This document shows positions 17,622-26,948 of a stretch of 64,000 nucleotides of DNA, piece by piece. Numbering within the stretch: position 1 is the first letter of the stretch; each line of letters starts with the position of its first letter. The stretch comes from Granulibacter bethesdensis CGDNIH1 (GTDB taxonomy: Bacteria; Pseudomonadota; Alphaproteobacteria; Acetobacterales; Acetobacteraceae): positions 2,032,501-2,096,500 of the forward strand of contig NC_008343.2 of NCBI RefSeq assembly GCF_000014285.2, in the 5' to 3' direction. A model generated the notes under the pieces. The model had not been told where the DNA came from and did no database searches. It worked only from the letters and a program-made list of their open reading frames with translations. The position numbers were made by a program, and so were the translations under genes.

Positions 17622-18374
17622 ATGACGAGACGCCTTACGCTGTGCCGCCACCTTCTGACAGCGACATTGCTGACAACCCCCGCCGTCTTTACGGCTTTCC
17701 TGCCTGCGGCTTATGCGGCAGAGGACGAAGCCGCCCGCACGGGATGGTATTTCCCGGCCCAAACCCTGCCGCTGGCAAAAGTGCTGGCTCCCCCGCCTGC
17801 CCCCGGCTCCGCCGCGCAGGAAAAGGATCTGAAGACCGTGCGCAAGGCTGAAGCCGCCCGCACACCGGAGTTGATCGCGGCCGTCAAGGCAGACGCCCAT
17901 ATCAGCGTCTATCGCTTTGCCGATGTCATGGGGCCGGGCTTCAAGCCGGAGAATCTGCCGCTGGCCGACAAGATGTTCAGGCATATGTCCGACGATATTC
18001 GTATCGCCATCATGGATGCCAAGAAAGAATTCAACAGGCCCCGACCCTTCGTGGCGGATCCGAAAATCACCACCATCGTGCCGCAGCCGCCCAATGCCTC
18101 CTATCCCAGCGGACATACGGCCTTTGCCTTTGCCAATGCCATCGTGCTCTCCGCCATGGTGCCAGAGAAGGCCGCCGAGATTTTTGCCCGTGCTCATCTT
18201 TACGGGCTGCACCGCATTATGGGCGGGGTACATTTTCCGACCGATGTCGAGGCAGGCAAGGTCTCCGGCAGCGTGATCGGCAGTAATTTCCTGCAATCTC
18301 CCCGGTTTCAGGCTGATTTCACCGCTGCCCGCAAGGAAGTGCGACATGCGCTGGGCCTGCCTGAAACACCCTGA
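17622..18374 (+). CDS. Class A non-specific acid phosphatase (PAP2/PhoN-like)
   Basis: A 250-residue periplasmic phosphatase. The signal peptide ends near FLPAAYAAEDEA. The three-part PAP2 phosphatase motif is complete: KKEFNRPRPF, PSGHTAF and GLHRIMGGVHFPTD (catalytic His residues in the second and third). The order and spacing match PhoN-type enzymes, which release phosphate from organic esters outside the cytoplasm. The ATG at 17622 precedes the signal peptide directly; an ATG-like codon at 17592 is further upstream. A strong terminator follows. Confidence 0.9.
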   Translation: MTRRLTLCRHLLTATLLTTPAVFTAFLPAAYAAEDEAARTGWYFPAQTLPLAKVLAPPPAPGSAAQEKDLKTVRKAEAARTPELIAAVKADAHISVYRFADVMGPGFKPENLPLADKMFRHMSDDIRIAIMDAKKEFNRPRPFVADPKITTIVPQPPNASYPSGHTAFAFANAIVLSAMVPEKAAEIFARAHLYGLHRIMGGVHFPTDVEAGKVSGSVIGSNFLQSPRFQADFTAARKEVRHALGLPETP

Positions 18375-18402
18375 TCCCATACAAGACTGAACATGGCAGG
18401 AA

Positions 18403-18434
18403 GGAGGACCGGCATGACCGGTCCTCCATTTTTT
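18403..18434 (+). terminator. Rho-independent terminator after the phosphatase gene
   Basis: GGAGGACCGG (18403-18412) and CCGGTCCTCC (18418-18427) form a perfect ten-pair stem with a five-base loop, followed by ATTTTTT. It ends the phosphatase transcript and faces the convergent permease gene. Confidence 0.93.
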
Positions 18435-18462
18435 ATCGACCAACCTGACGCGATGGCCGGGA

Positions 18463-20109
18463 TCAGGCAGACAGCAGCCGCCCGGCGATCACCGCCAGCA
18501 CACCCCCCAGCAAAGCCAGATAAGGCAGCAGACCGGCACGGCTTTCCACGCCTTCCTCTTTCTGCATATGCAGATCCTTGATCGCGGCTTCGGGGAAGAC
18601 GCCTTTATCCTGCACGTAATGACGGAACAGGAAGACCGGGATGACCATCGCCGCAACGATGATGCCGGTCAGCAAGGTACCACTGCCCCATACACCTGCA
18701 CCCATCCCCATCAGGAAAGCGTTGACGAAACCCAGCACCGCCCCGGTTCCCAGCAGCCAGGCCGGGCATTTGAACGGACGAGCCAGAAACGGACGATCAA
18801 TCCGATGCAGCCAGCCTGCATTGAGGTTCATGAAGCTGAAAATGATATAGCCGACATTGGAAGCCGCCAGCACGAATACGTTATCGCTCAGCAGCAGCAG
18901 CAACATGTTAAAGCAGAGATCTGTCCACATCGCATGGGTCGGCGCACCATGATGGTTCACATGCGACAGATAGCGCGGCAGCCAGCCATCGACCGATCCC
19001 TGATACAGCGTGCGCGATGACCCGGCCATGGCCGTCATGATCGATAGCAGCAAAGTCAGCACGAGCATGACAACGATGATATTCAGCATAACCCCCTGTG
19101 CCCCGATCATCGCCGCCATGGCACGGCCAACCCCCATGCCACTGTAAATGTCGGGTGCCAGCATGCCATCCAGCCCCAGAGCGCCCTGGAAAGCCAGTGG
19201 AACCAGGGTGAACACCCCCAGACAGAGCAGACCGGAAAAGAAGATCGCCTTGAACGTATCCGTGCTGGGATTACGGAATTCCCGCGTGTAGCAAACAGCG
19301 GTTTCAAACCCGTACGTGGACCAGGCCGCAATAAACAGGCCACCCGCCATCAGCGAAAGACCGGCCATGTCCCAATGCCCGGCCACAACCTTGCCCGCCG
19401 CGTCATGGGCCAAAGGCGCAAAAGGCGTGAAATGGCTGGCCGGCAGATCCCCGGTCAGCAGCGGCACCAGCCCGATGATCAACAACGGCAACAGAGACAC
19501 CACCGCAAAAATCATCTGGATACGGGCAGAGGCCAGAATCCCGCGATGCTGGATAGCAAACACACACAGCATCAGCACAGCCGCGAGCCCAAAAGTGGCG
19601 TTGATCCGGAGAGTCAGACCATCCTTGATCATCCCCAGATCAAACAGGGTCCATTGCCAGCTGTTCACAACACTATCCGCCGGGAACAGCACAGACAGAA
19701 TATAGCCGGCCCCCAGCGATGTGCCGATGGCCAGCACCGGCGACCATGCGAACCAGTTACACCAGACCGAAAGCGGCGCGATCAGCTTGCTGTAGCGCAC
19801 CCAGGCCACAGCACCATAAACAGATGCCCCACCTGATTTTTCCGGGAAAAGCCCGGCAATTTCCGCATAGGTAAAAGACTGCAAAAATCCGAACAGGATT
19901 GAAATAATCCAGATTGCCCAGGAAGGATTGCCCACCGTCGCGGCAATCGAGCCGATCGTGAACAGAACCAGGGCAGGCACGCCGCTGGAAACCCAGAACG
20001 CATCTACCCATGTCAGTGAACGGACCAGCTCATTGCCGGTTTTTGTCACCGTCTCGCCTACTGCCTTACCGCCTGCAGGCAACGCGATATCCAAAGCACC
20101 CTCACTCAT
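18463..20109 (-). CDS. APC superfamily amino acid/amine permease
   Basis: A 548-residue inner-membrane permease with about 12-14 hydrophobic segments. N-terminal APC features include SLTWVDAFWVSSGVPALVLF and FPEKSGGASVYGAVAWVRY, and STYGFETAVCYTREFRNPS lies midway. The start ATG follows GGAGGAGCGTC. It lies between the phosphatase and the LuxR-type regulator that borders the methylamine genes, and shares the regulator's strand. An amine substrate is plausible from this position; it could equally be an ordinary amino acid carrier. Confidence 0.85.
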   Translation of the reverse strand: MSEGALDIALPAGGKAVGETVTKTGNELVRSLTWVDAFWVSSGVPALVLFTIGSIAATVGNPSWAIWIISILFGFLQSFTYAEIAGLFPEKSGGASVYGAVAWVRYSKLIAPLSVWCNWFAWSPVLAIGTSLGAGYILSVLFPADSVVNSWQWTLFDLGMIKDGLTLRINATFGLAAVLMLCVFAIQHRGILASARIQMIFAVVSLLPLLIIGLVPLLTGDLPASHFTPFAPLAHDAAGKVVAGHWDMAGLSLMAGGLFIAAWSTYGFETAVCYTREFRNPSTDTFKAIFFSGLLCLGVFTLVPLAFQGALGLDGMLAPDIYSGMGVGRAMAAMIGAQGVMLNIIVVMLVLTLLLSIMTAMAGSSRTLYQGSVDGWLPRYLSHVNHHGAPTHAMWTDLCFNMLLLLLSDNVFVLAASNVGYIIFSFMNLNAGWLHRIDRPFLARPFKCPAWLLGTGAVLGFVNAFLMGMGAGVWGSGTLLTGIIVAAMVIPVFLFRHYVQDKGVFPEAAIKDLHMQKEEGVESRAGLLPYLALLGGVLAVIAGRLLSA

Positions 20110-20287
20110 GACGCTCCTCCATACTCATAAGGTCATGACGTGGCTTTTCCCGTCGGTGATGCCTGACACCCTTCAGGATGCGATCACCTTAATTTTCTTG
20201 ATAGGAAATATTATTTCTAAAAATCGTAACCTGATCAAAACCGATGCGCAAGCGGACAAATCAGGTTCAAGGCAACAGAAAGGCAAA

Positions 20288-21373
20288 TTAATCCGCTTTT
20301 TTTGCTTTTTGACGGCTGCGGGAGGCTGCCGTCACGGTGCGTACCACTTCCTCTGGCTCATCCAGTAAAGGGCTGAACAACGCGACCAGCGCACGTTCCG
20401 ATGTCACATTCGCCTTTCGATAAAGGCGAAGTTTATAGTTTTTGACAGTTCCTTTTCCGATCCCGAGACTCTGCGCAATCTCCCCGGTTGAGCGGCGCTG
20501 CAAAATCAATGTCAGCAAGGAGCGCTCCCTGCCCGTCAGCATGGCGATATCAGGCAATGGAAAAGAAGCATGTTCCGCAGGCGTCGTGTCCTGCACGGGT
20601 TTGCTCAGCAGCACGATTCCACGTCCACCCGGTGCCAGAGAAAAATCCTTATCAAAACACGCCACTTGAACATGGTATTTTTCATCAAAAGGAAAAAGAC
20701 CAGGTTTGTCAGGCAATGCCGCGCAATCATTGAGATCCGGTGATAAACGAGCCGCCTGCCGCCATGCAGTATTGGCAAAGATCGGTACGCCGACACGATC
20801 CAGAATTAATAAAGGGTCGGTATGCAAATGGCTGGAGCCACGATGGGCCGTCTCCACGGCCTTTTCTTCTCCAAACATGCGCGCCAGATGTGTCCGGTGC
20901 AAAGCTTCCAGAATCGGGAACAGGGCCTCGGCCCCCTGCCTGTCCTGATCGCTGAAGCGTCCCTCTGCCAGAACCAGAAACAGCACGATACAGGCCCGAC
21001 CGGCAGAAGGCAGAAACACGCCCATCTCGTCACTGACGCGTACCCGCGGAGCATAAACGTCGCCATAGACCGTGCTGTCAGGCCCGAGAACCTGCCGCAG
21101 AACATACACGCCAGGCTGATGATGGCGCGCCCAGTGTTGGGCAAAAGGATCCGCGTGATGATACCGCGTCAGGTAAAATTCACGGATATGGACCGGCACG
21201 TTCACCGTATGCACCACATCCTGCCGTGAATGCGCCGTATAGCGGATGATCCAGGCATTATCGTGTCCGATCACAGCACGCAGCAGATCCAGCAAAACCT
21301 CATAAAATCGGCGGCTGCCGACCTTTCTGATCGTGACGGCCAGTTCCCGGCAGAATGCCGCTTGCCCGGGCAT
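20288..21373 (-). CDS. LuxR-family transcriptional regulator
   Basis: A regulator of about 361 residues with a C-terminal LuxR-type HTH: LTGRERSLLTLILQRRSTGEIAQ then LGIGKGTVKNYKLRLYRKANV. The N-terminal two-thirds show no phospho-acceptor receiver and no recognisable acyl-homoserine-lactone domain. I choose the ATG at 21373; the frame stays open to a GTG at 21499, but that would run across a perfect 18-bp dyad in the promoter region of the divergent methylamine operon. It is the obvious candidate regulator of tdm-tmm-dmm. The signal it senses is unknown. Confidence 0.85.
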   Translation of the reverse strand: MPGQAAFCRELAVTIRKVGSRRFYEVLLDLLRAVIGHDNAWIIRYTAHSRQDVVHTVNVPVHIREFYLTRYHHADPFAQHWARHHQPGVYVLRQVLGPDSTVYGDVYAPRVRVSDEMGVFLPSAGRACIVLFLVLAEGRFSDQDRQGAEALFPILEALHRTHLARMFGEEKAVETAHRGSSHLHTDPLLILDRVGVPIFANTAWRQAARLSPDLNDCAALPDKPGLFPFDEKYHVQVACFDKDFSLAPGGRGIVLLSKPVQDTTPAEHASFPLPDIAMLTGRERSLLTLILQRRSTGEIAQSLGIGKGTVKNYKLRLYRKANVTSERALVALFSPLLDEPEEVVRTVTAASRSRQKAKKAD

Positions 21374-21490
21374 CACCCGTGCCGGGAAAACAACTGACTG
21401 CTTGCCAGCATCATGATTGCCCAAAAACTGCTCCCCACCCCGCCGAGACAAAGCGCATTTGCCTGAAAAACAGACATCTATCCGTTTTTG

Positions 21491-21508
21491 TAGTGCCACT
21501 TGGCACTA
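21491..21508. promoter_or_regulatory. Perfect inverted repeat, probable operator of the methylamine operon
   Basis: TAGTGCCACTTGGCACTA is a perfect dyad: two 8-base arms around CT. It lies 69 bases upstream of the tdm start codon and about 120 bases upstream of the regulator start, in the only divergent gap of this region. Its size fits a LuxR-type dimer site. Binding is inferred, not shown. Confidence 0.65.
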
Positions 21509-21576
21509 TTGTGAATGGACCTGCCAGGCAATTACCTTTCCTGCAAGACAACATTACTGAACAGAGGAAATGTTCC

Positions 21577-23859
21577 TTGGACATCTTTCCTGCTGATACA
21601 CCTACTCCTAGCAGAAGCAGTGCCATTCTTCGTGGCGGCCAATGGACAGTGCTGACAATACCGGCAGGCGGGTCGCTCATGCTGGTCAATATCGAAGGCG
21701 GCCAGAAAGTCGATCTGTATTGTCTTTCAACAGCTTCCCTCATTTTGCCGGAGGATGCCAGCGTTTCTCCTTCTCCGGACATGCTGGCGGGTCTGGTAAG
21801 TGCGCAGGAACGCACCGGCACAGTATTGGCACGCTATACGGATGCAGAGTTGGCCATCATGGGATGGAGGCTGTTTGACGACAGCACACCCGATAAGACC
21901 GCCTTGAGTGTCACGGCCCGCCATGATGCAGTCTGTGTGCTGATATCAGCCAAAACTGTGATGACGCCAGACAGCCACAATACAGCAACAGATATTGCTA
22001 TTCATATTACACAGGATGAAACAGCGCTGCGTCTTCCGGCACCGCTGGCACCGGTCAAGGCCGAAATTCATATTCCGCCCGCCAGCGCACGCGCCTACAC
22101 CGTCAAGGCCGGTGACTACATACAGATTATCGACGTGCAGGGTAAACAATGCTCTGACTTTCTGGCTTTTGATGCACAGAGTCTGAAAAATGGCGATCTG
22201 AACGGGCTGGATGCCGCGGTAACACGCACCTTCACCGGCGTTGCCAATCCAAGCCCAGGCGTCCATGCGCGATATTTCGATCGCACTATGAAGCCGCTGG
22301 TCGAGATCGTACAGGATACAGTCGGGCGCCATGATGCATTCCTGCTGGCCTGTAACGCGCGATATTACGAAACGCAGGGATATCCCGGACATACAAACTG
22401 CACTGATAATTTCAATGCAGTCCTCGAGGATCATGGAATCAAACCTCAGATAACCTGGCCTGCCATCAATTTCTTTTTCAATACACAGGTCAATCCTGAC
22501 GGGACCATCTCTCTGGAAGAACCATGGTCAAGGCCGGGTGACTACGTACTGTTGCGGGCTATGACCGATCTGGTCTGTGCCAGCTCCGCATGCCCTGACG
22601 ATATAGACCCGGCCAATGGTTGGATGCCTACGGATATCCATGTGCGCATATACGATGCCTCGGCGCAGTTTTCCAAAGGCATTGGCCATCGCATCACGCG
22701 CCATACGGAGGCACGATTGACAAGGGAATCAGGTTTTCACAGCCGTACATCACCTCTGGCAAAGGAGATGATCGACTATCAAGGCTTCTGGCTTCCACGG
22801 GAATACAGCGGCAGTGGAGCCATTGAAGAATACTGGGCCTGTCGGGAAAAAGCCGCCCTGTTCGACCTGACGGCCCTCAGAAAATTCGAAATCACCGGCC
22901 CGGATGCAGAGAAACTTCTGAACTATGCTGTTACACGCGACATCAGCAAGCTTTCCATAGGGCAGATCGTCTATACAGCACTTTGTCATCCGCATGGCGG
23001 TATGATCGACGATGCCACCGTGTTCCGCATGAGCCAGCACACATTCCGTCTTATATGTGGGCGGGAATGGTGCGGCACCTGGTTGCGTATGCTGGCCAGT
23101 GAAAAAGACTTCAAAGTCTGGGTTCGAAGCTCAACAGACCAGCTTCACAATATCTCCCTGCAGGGACCGCTGAGCAGAATAATCCTCAGCACGGTTTTTA
23201 GTCCTTATCTGACTCAACCTGATGCAAAAGACCTGAAATGGTTTCATTTTTCAACTGGCATGCTTGGAAAGCATGATCCCTCTCCTGTCATGATTTCCAG
23301 AACTGGGTACACCGGAGAACTGGGATACGAAATTTTTTGCCATCCCCAACATGCGGGTTCTGTATGGGATGCCGTGATGGAGGCCGGTAAAAATCATGCT
23401 CTCAAACCAGCGGGACTGGATGCTCTGAATATGCTGCGTATTGAAGCGGGACTGGCGTTTGCTGGGTACGAATTCTGTGATCAGACCGATCCTTTTGAGG
23501 CGGGAATAGGCTTTGTCGTCAGTCAGAAAAAACAAAGCGATTATGTTGGTAAAACTGCCCTTCTGGAACGTGGTAGCGCTTATCGCAACAGGCTGGCAGG
23601 ACTTGTGATCGAAGGCAATGACACCGTTTTTCATGGCGATGGCGTTTATAATGGAATGGCACAGGTTGGCATTATCACCAGCCCGGTGTTTTCGCCCATC
23701 CTTGGCTCCCAAATTGCCTTGGCACGAATTGATCCGTCGGTTGCCGTATCTGGAACCCAAATTGAGATAGGAAAAGATAACGGCATGCAGCTGCGTATTC
23801 CGGCCCATGTCGTAGGATTTCCTCACTATGACCCACAAAAAACAAAAGTCCGCTCCTGA
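21577..23859 (+). CDS. tdm: Trimethylamine-N-oxide demethylase (DUF1989-GcvT fusion)
   Basis: A 760-residue enzyme splitting trimethylamine N-oxide into dimethylamine and formaldehyde. The N-terminal half holds DUF1989-like sequence, including IPPASARAYTVKAGDYIQII and the signature GRHDAFLLACNARYYE...GHTNCTDNF (about residues 250-280), with a degenerate repeat before it. The C-terminal half (from about 400) is a GcvT-type tetrahydrofolate domain (ISRTGYTGELGYEIF, LRIEAGLAFAGYEF), expected to capture the formaldehyde. This domain order matches Tdm of Methylocella. The start is taken as TTG at 21577 because AGAGGAAA lies 7 bases upstream; an open frame extends to 21355 without a ribosome site. 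Confidence 0.9.
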   Translation: MDIFPADTPTPSRSSAILRGGQWTVLTIPAGGSLMLVNIEGGQKVDLYCLSTASLILPEDASVSPSPDMLAGLVSAQERTGTVLARYTDAELAIMGWRLFDDSTPDKTALSVTARHDAVCVLISAKTVMTPDSHNTATDIAIHITQDETALRLPAPLAPVKAEIHIPPASARAYTVKAGDYIQIIDVQGKQCSDFLAFDAQSLKNGDLNGLDAAVTRTFTGVANPSPGVHARYFDRTMKPLVEIVQDTVGRHDAFLLACNARYYETQGYPGHTNCTDNFNAVLEDHGIKPQITWPAINFFFNTQVNPDGTISLEEPWSRPGDYVLLRAMTDLVCASSACPDDIDPANGWMPTDIHVRIYDASAQFSKGIGHRITRHTEARLTRESGFHSRTSPLAKEMIDYQGFWLPREYSGSGAIEEYWACREKAALFDLTALRKFEITGPDAEKLLNYAVTRDISKLSIGQIVYTALCHPHGGMIDDATVFRMSQHTFRLICGREWCGTWLRMLASEKDFKVWVRSSTDQLHNISLQGPLSRIILSTVFSPYLTQPDAKDLKWFHFSTGMLGKHDPSPVMISRTGYTGELGYEIFCHPQHAGSVWDAVMEAGKNHALKPAGLDALNMLRIEAGLAFAGYEFCDQTDPFEAGIGFVVSQKKQSDYVGKTALLERGSAYRNRLAGLVIEGNDTVFHGDGVYNGMAQVGIITSPVFSPILGSQIALARIDPSVAVSGTQIEIGKDNGMQLRIPAHVVGFPHYDPQKTKVRS

Positions 23860-23892
23860 CTGTTCACTTTATCCAAGACACGGATGTTCATC

Positions 23893-25254
23893 ATGAAAAA
23901 GAAAATTGCCATTATCGGTGGTGGCCCAAGCGGTCTGGCATTTCTTCGCGCTATGGAAAGTGCGCGTAAAGCAGGGGCAGAGGTTCCAGAGTATGTCTGT
24001 TACGAGAAACAGGCAGATTGTGGCGGACTCTGGAACTATACATGGCGTACCGGCCTGGATGAATTCGGTGAACCGGTGCATGGCAGCATGTATCGTTTTC
24101 TGTGGTCTAATGGACCGAAAGAATGTCTTGAATTCGCAGATTATTCCTTTGAAGAGCATTTCGGCCGCGCCATTCCATCCTATCCACCTCGTGCTGTCCT
24201 GCATGATTATATCAAGGGCCGGATTGAAAAATCCGGTGTCAGACAATTCATCAAATTCCATCATGCTGTCAAATGGATTGACTATAGTCAGGAAAGTCGC
24301 ACCTTTTCTGTGACGGTCAAGGATTTAAAGACAGATACGCTCAAGACCGATACGTTTGACCATGTGGTCATTGCGACCGGACATTTTTCCGTTCCAAACG
24401 TGCCATATTTCGAGGGTTTCGAAAGCTTCCCCGGTCGTATCATGCATGCACATGATTTTCGGGATGCCAATGAATTCTCTGGTAAAGACATCCTGATGGT
24501 CGGAAGCTCCTATTCAGCGGAAGATATTGGAACGCAGTGTGCGAAATATGGCTGTCGCTCGGTAACGTTCAGCTATCGCACCCGCCCGATGGGATTTCAG
24601 TGGCCGGAAGGGTTTGAGGAAAAACCCCTTCTGACTCATGTCAAAGGCAACATAGCTTATTTCAAAGACGGGACTTCAAAAAAGGTAGATTCCATTATCC
24701 TCTGCACAGGATACCAACATTCATTTCCCTTCCTGCCGGATTCCATGCGCCTGAAAACCAATAATCGCCTGTATCCGCTTAATCTGTACAAGGGTATTTT
24801 CTGGAAGGGGAATACAGATCTCATCTATATTGGCATGCAGGATCAGTATTACACTTTCAATATGTTTGATGCACAAGCATGGCTGGCACGGGATGCCATT
24901 CTTGGACGCTACATCCTTCCGGATGCCGCTACACAGGATGCCGACATAAAACACTGGAGAGCACTGGAAGAAAAAATTCAAAATCCTTACCAGGCGATTG
25001 ATTTCCAGACCGAATATGTCCGCGATCTTCTAGCACTGACGGATTATCCCCATCTTGATGTCGACCGGATTGCAGCCCTGTTCAAGGAATGGGAGCACCA
25101 TAAGGAGGAAGGGATCATTACGTATCGTGATCGCAGTTATCCCTCCACCCTGACTGGCACGATGGCACCCAGCCACCACACGAAATGGATGGATGCCAAA
25201 GATGACAGCATGGAAGCGTTTCTGAATCACCCCCGTCTGGAGGCCGCAGAATGA
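23893..25254 (+). CDS. tmm: Trimethylamine monooxygenase (flavin-containing)
   Basis: A 453-residue FAD/NADPH enzyme oxidising trimethylamine to its N-oxide. FAD motif IIGGGPSG (residues 7-14), the FMO fingerprint [11 protein letters not shown] (about 179-189, FxGxxxHxxxF), the NADPH motif [11 protein letters not shown] and the ILCTGY motif are present. The stretch [19 protein letters not shown] and nearby [15 protein letters not shown] closely resemble known Tmm proteins. An ATG at 23884 in the same frame is an alternative start. It lies 33 bases after tdm, and its stop overlaps the next start by 4 bases. Confidence 0.93.
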   Translation: MKKKIAIIGGGPSGLAFLRAMESARKAGAEVPEYVCYEKQADCGGLWNYTWRTGLDEFGEPVHGSMYRFLWSNGPKECLEFADYSFEEHFGRAIPSYPPRAVLHDYIKGRIEKSGVRQFIKFHHAVKWIDYSQESRTFSVTVKDLKTDTLKTDTFDHVVIATGHFSVPNVPYFEGFESFPGRIMHAHDFRDANEFSGKDILMVGSSYSAEDIGTQCAKYGCRSVTFSYRTRPMGFQWPEGFEEKPLLTHVKGNIAYFKDGTSKKVDSIILCTGYQHSFPFLPDSMRLKTNNRLYPLNLYKGIFWKGNTDLIYIGMQDQYYTFNMFDAQAWLARDAILGRYILPDAATQDADIKHWRALEEKIQNPYQAIDFQTEYVRDLLALTDYPHLDVDRIAALFKEWEHHKEEGIITYRDRSYPSTLTGTMAPSHHTKWMDAKDDSMEAFLNHPRLEAAE

Positions 25255-26360
25255 CCATCTCATACCCGGAACGCCACTCCGCCCTTACCAGCCGTCATGT
25301 GGCACTCGGATCAAAGATGGATGCATCCTGGAATGGGATGCCTATCCCTCAGAACTATGTATCAAACCCTTATGATGAGACCGTTCTCGTCAGAACCAAA
25401 GCAGGGCTTTTTGATGTTACGGCATTGCAGATCATCAATGTCTCCGGCCCTGATGCCATGGCTGTTCTTAATAATCTGGTGACATCAGATCTTGCAAAAA
25501 TTTCCTCTGGCAGCTCCCTGATTACCAGCATTGTCAATGATGAAGGCGGCATCATTGATGACGTCATTATCTATGTTGATAGCAAGACCGAGTTCCGTGT
25601 TTCTCATGGTGGCGGCACACTTGAGCCGGTGCTCATGAAGGATATTGTCGGGCATAATGTAGTTGCTGAGCGGGATGATGATGTCCACATCCTCTCCCTG
25701 CAAGGCCCCCTCTCAGGAGATATTCTGCAACCCCATACAGAATTACCTTTATCTTCGCTATCCTATTTCTCCCATGCCCAAACAACCTTGTTCGGAAAAC
25801 CGGTCAGAATTGCACGTGGTGGATATTCCGGAGAGACGGGATATGAGGTGTTCTGCACTTCAGAAGAAGCAGGCCCAATCTGGGACATGATCCTGGAGGC
25901 CGGAAAATCCTATGGTGCGGCTCCAGTGAGCTGGTCCTGCCTTGATATCGTCCGCCTTGAGGGAGGATTGCTGTTTTTCCCCTATGATATGCCGGCGGAA
26001 AATACCACCCCATGGGAGGTCAATATGGGATGGTCCATTGACCTCCAGAAAACAGCTTTCCGTGGCAAGAAAGCACTGGAAGCATTACGCGGCCAGGAAC
26101 GCAGCACGATTATCGGTCTGGAAGTACTCAGCAAGGAAGCAGCCGAGGCCGGCACTCCCATTTTCCATGATGGTGTTCAGGTCGGACAGGTAACCAGCAG
26201 TATCTTCAGCCAATATCTGATGAAATCTCTGGCTATTGCCACGATTAAGCCCTCCCTGTCTGCGCTCGGCACCGCGGTATCTGTAGGAGAATCAGCACAA
26301 GCAAATATCGTTCGCATGCCATTCTATGATCCCCTGCGACTGAGAACCCATCCACGATAA
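25251..26360 (+). CDS. dmmD: GcvT-type tetrahydrofolate protein of dimethylamine oxidation
   Basis: A 369-residue GcvT/aminomethyltransferase-family protein. Conserved segments are [43 protein letters not shown] and [17 protein letters not shown]. It is a stand-alone relative of the tdm C-terminal domain and is not the glycine-cleavage T protein, since no gcvH or gcvP is nearby. In the dmmDABC systems of marine Roseobacters the equivalent protein accompanies the dimethylamine monooxygenase, probably handling formaldehyde with tetrahydrofolate. It overlaps tmm by 4 bases (ATGA). The symbol follows the operon context. Confidence 0.85.
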   Translation: MTISYPERHSALTSRHVALGSKMDASWNGMPIPQNYVSNPYDETVLVRTKAGLFDVTALQIINVSGPDAMAVLNNLVTSDLAKISSGSSLITSIVNDEGGIIDDVIIYVDSKTEFRVSHGGGTLEPVLMKDIVGHNVVAERDDDVHILSLQGPLSGDILQPHTELPLSSLSYFSHAQTTLFGKPVRIARGGYSGETGYEVFCTSEEAGPIWDMILEAGKSYGAAPVSWSCLDIVRLEGGLLFFPYDMPAENTTPWEVNMGWSIDLQKTAFRGKKALEALRGQERSTIIGLEVLSKEAAEAGTPIFHDGVQVGQVTSSIFSQYLMKSLAIATIKPSLSALGTAVSVGESAQANIVRMPFYDPLRLRTHPR

Positions 26361-26378
26361 AAAGGGAGAGCGGCAGAC

Positions 26379-26948
26379 ATGCTTCTCAGTAAGCCAGTCT
26401 ATCAGGATCTGAAAATTGATCCGACAGGAAGCAGACATTTGTTTGTTTTTGACCGGTCTGCCGCTCAATGGAGAAGCAGATCTGATATCTGCACTCATTC
26501 CTCCTTTTACGTGATGCCTGACAGCCGGATCATGCCGGAACAGGCACCGGATGCAGAGACAAACAGTCTCTGCCTTCCGTTCCGCTCTGAGACCCAGTTG
26601 CTGAGCTATCTTGAGTCTTATCTTGGGACAGAGACCATGGGCCTGAGGCTCTATGCAGCTGGCCAGGAAAGTTTCGTATGGGATTGTTACCGCGTGGCAC
26701 AGCAGGCTGGTATGACCCGCCCGGAAATTCATCTGGCCGTCTCAGGAGAAGTCAGCAGGCGGGTTTACTGTGTTCACTGTCAGACCATCAATCATGGCGC
26801 AAAAAGCACACTCATCCAATGTGATGGCTGCAACGCAACTCTTTTTGTCCGTGATCATTTCTCGCGTGAGCATGGCGCCTATATGGGTTTTCAGGTTGAT
26901 GCTGAAAACCCCGGCGAAATTCCTTCGGCCGAGGCACTTTCCCTATGA
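26379..26948 (+). CDS. dmmA: Dimethylamine monooxygenase subunit DmmA-like
   Basis: A 189-residue protein. The C-terminal part has a zinc-ribbon-like pair, CVHCQT and CDGCNATLFVRDHFS, as in DmmA family proteins; the N-terminal part is unlike anything I know well. It has a GGGAG ribosome site and overlaps the reductase gene by 4 bases. Its role in the dimethylamine monooxygenase complex, which converts dimethylamine to monomethylamine and formaldehyde, is taken from family and operon position. The exact function of the subunit is not settled. Confidence 0.8.
   Translation: MLLSKPVYQDLKIDPTGSRHLFVFDRSAAQWRSRSDICTHSSFYVMPDSRIMPEQAPDAETNSLCLPFRSETQLLSYLESYLGTETMGLRLYAAGQESFVWDCYRVAQQAGMTRPEIHLAVSGEVSRRVYCVHCQTINHGAKSTLIQCDGCNATLFVRDHFSREHGAYMGFQVDAENPGEIPSAEALSL

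Noticed and set aside
20205-20217. GAAATATTATTTC dyad upstream of the APC permease
   Set aside because: AT-rich dyads of this size are common by chance in AT-rich promoters, and it does not resemble the dyad at 21491.
21500-21516. Sigma-54-like TTGGCAC upstream of tdm
   Set aside because: The -24-like GG is present but no GC follows at the required -12 spacing; the bases are better explained as the right arm of the 18-bp dyad.
25251-26360. Reading as glycine-cleavage T protein
   Set aside because: No gcvH or gcvP nearby, and the place between tmm and dmmA fits the dimethylamine operon protein.
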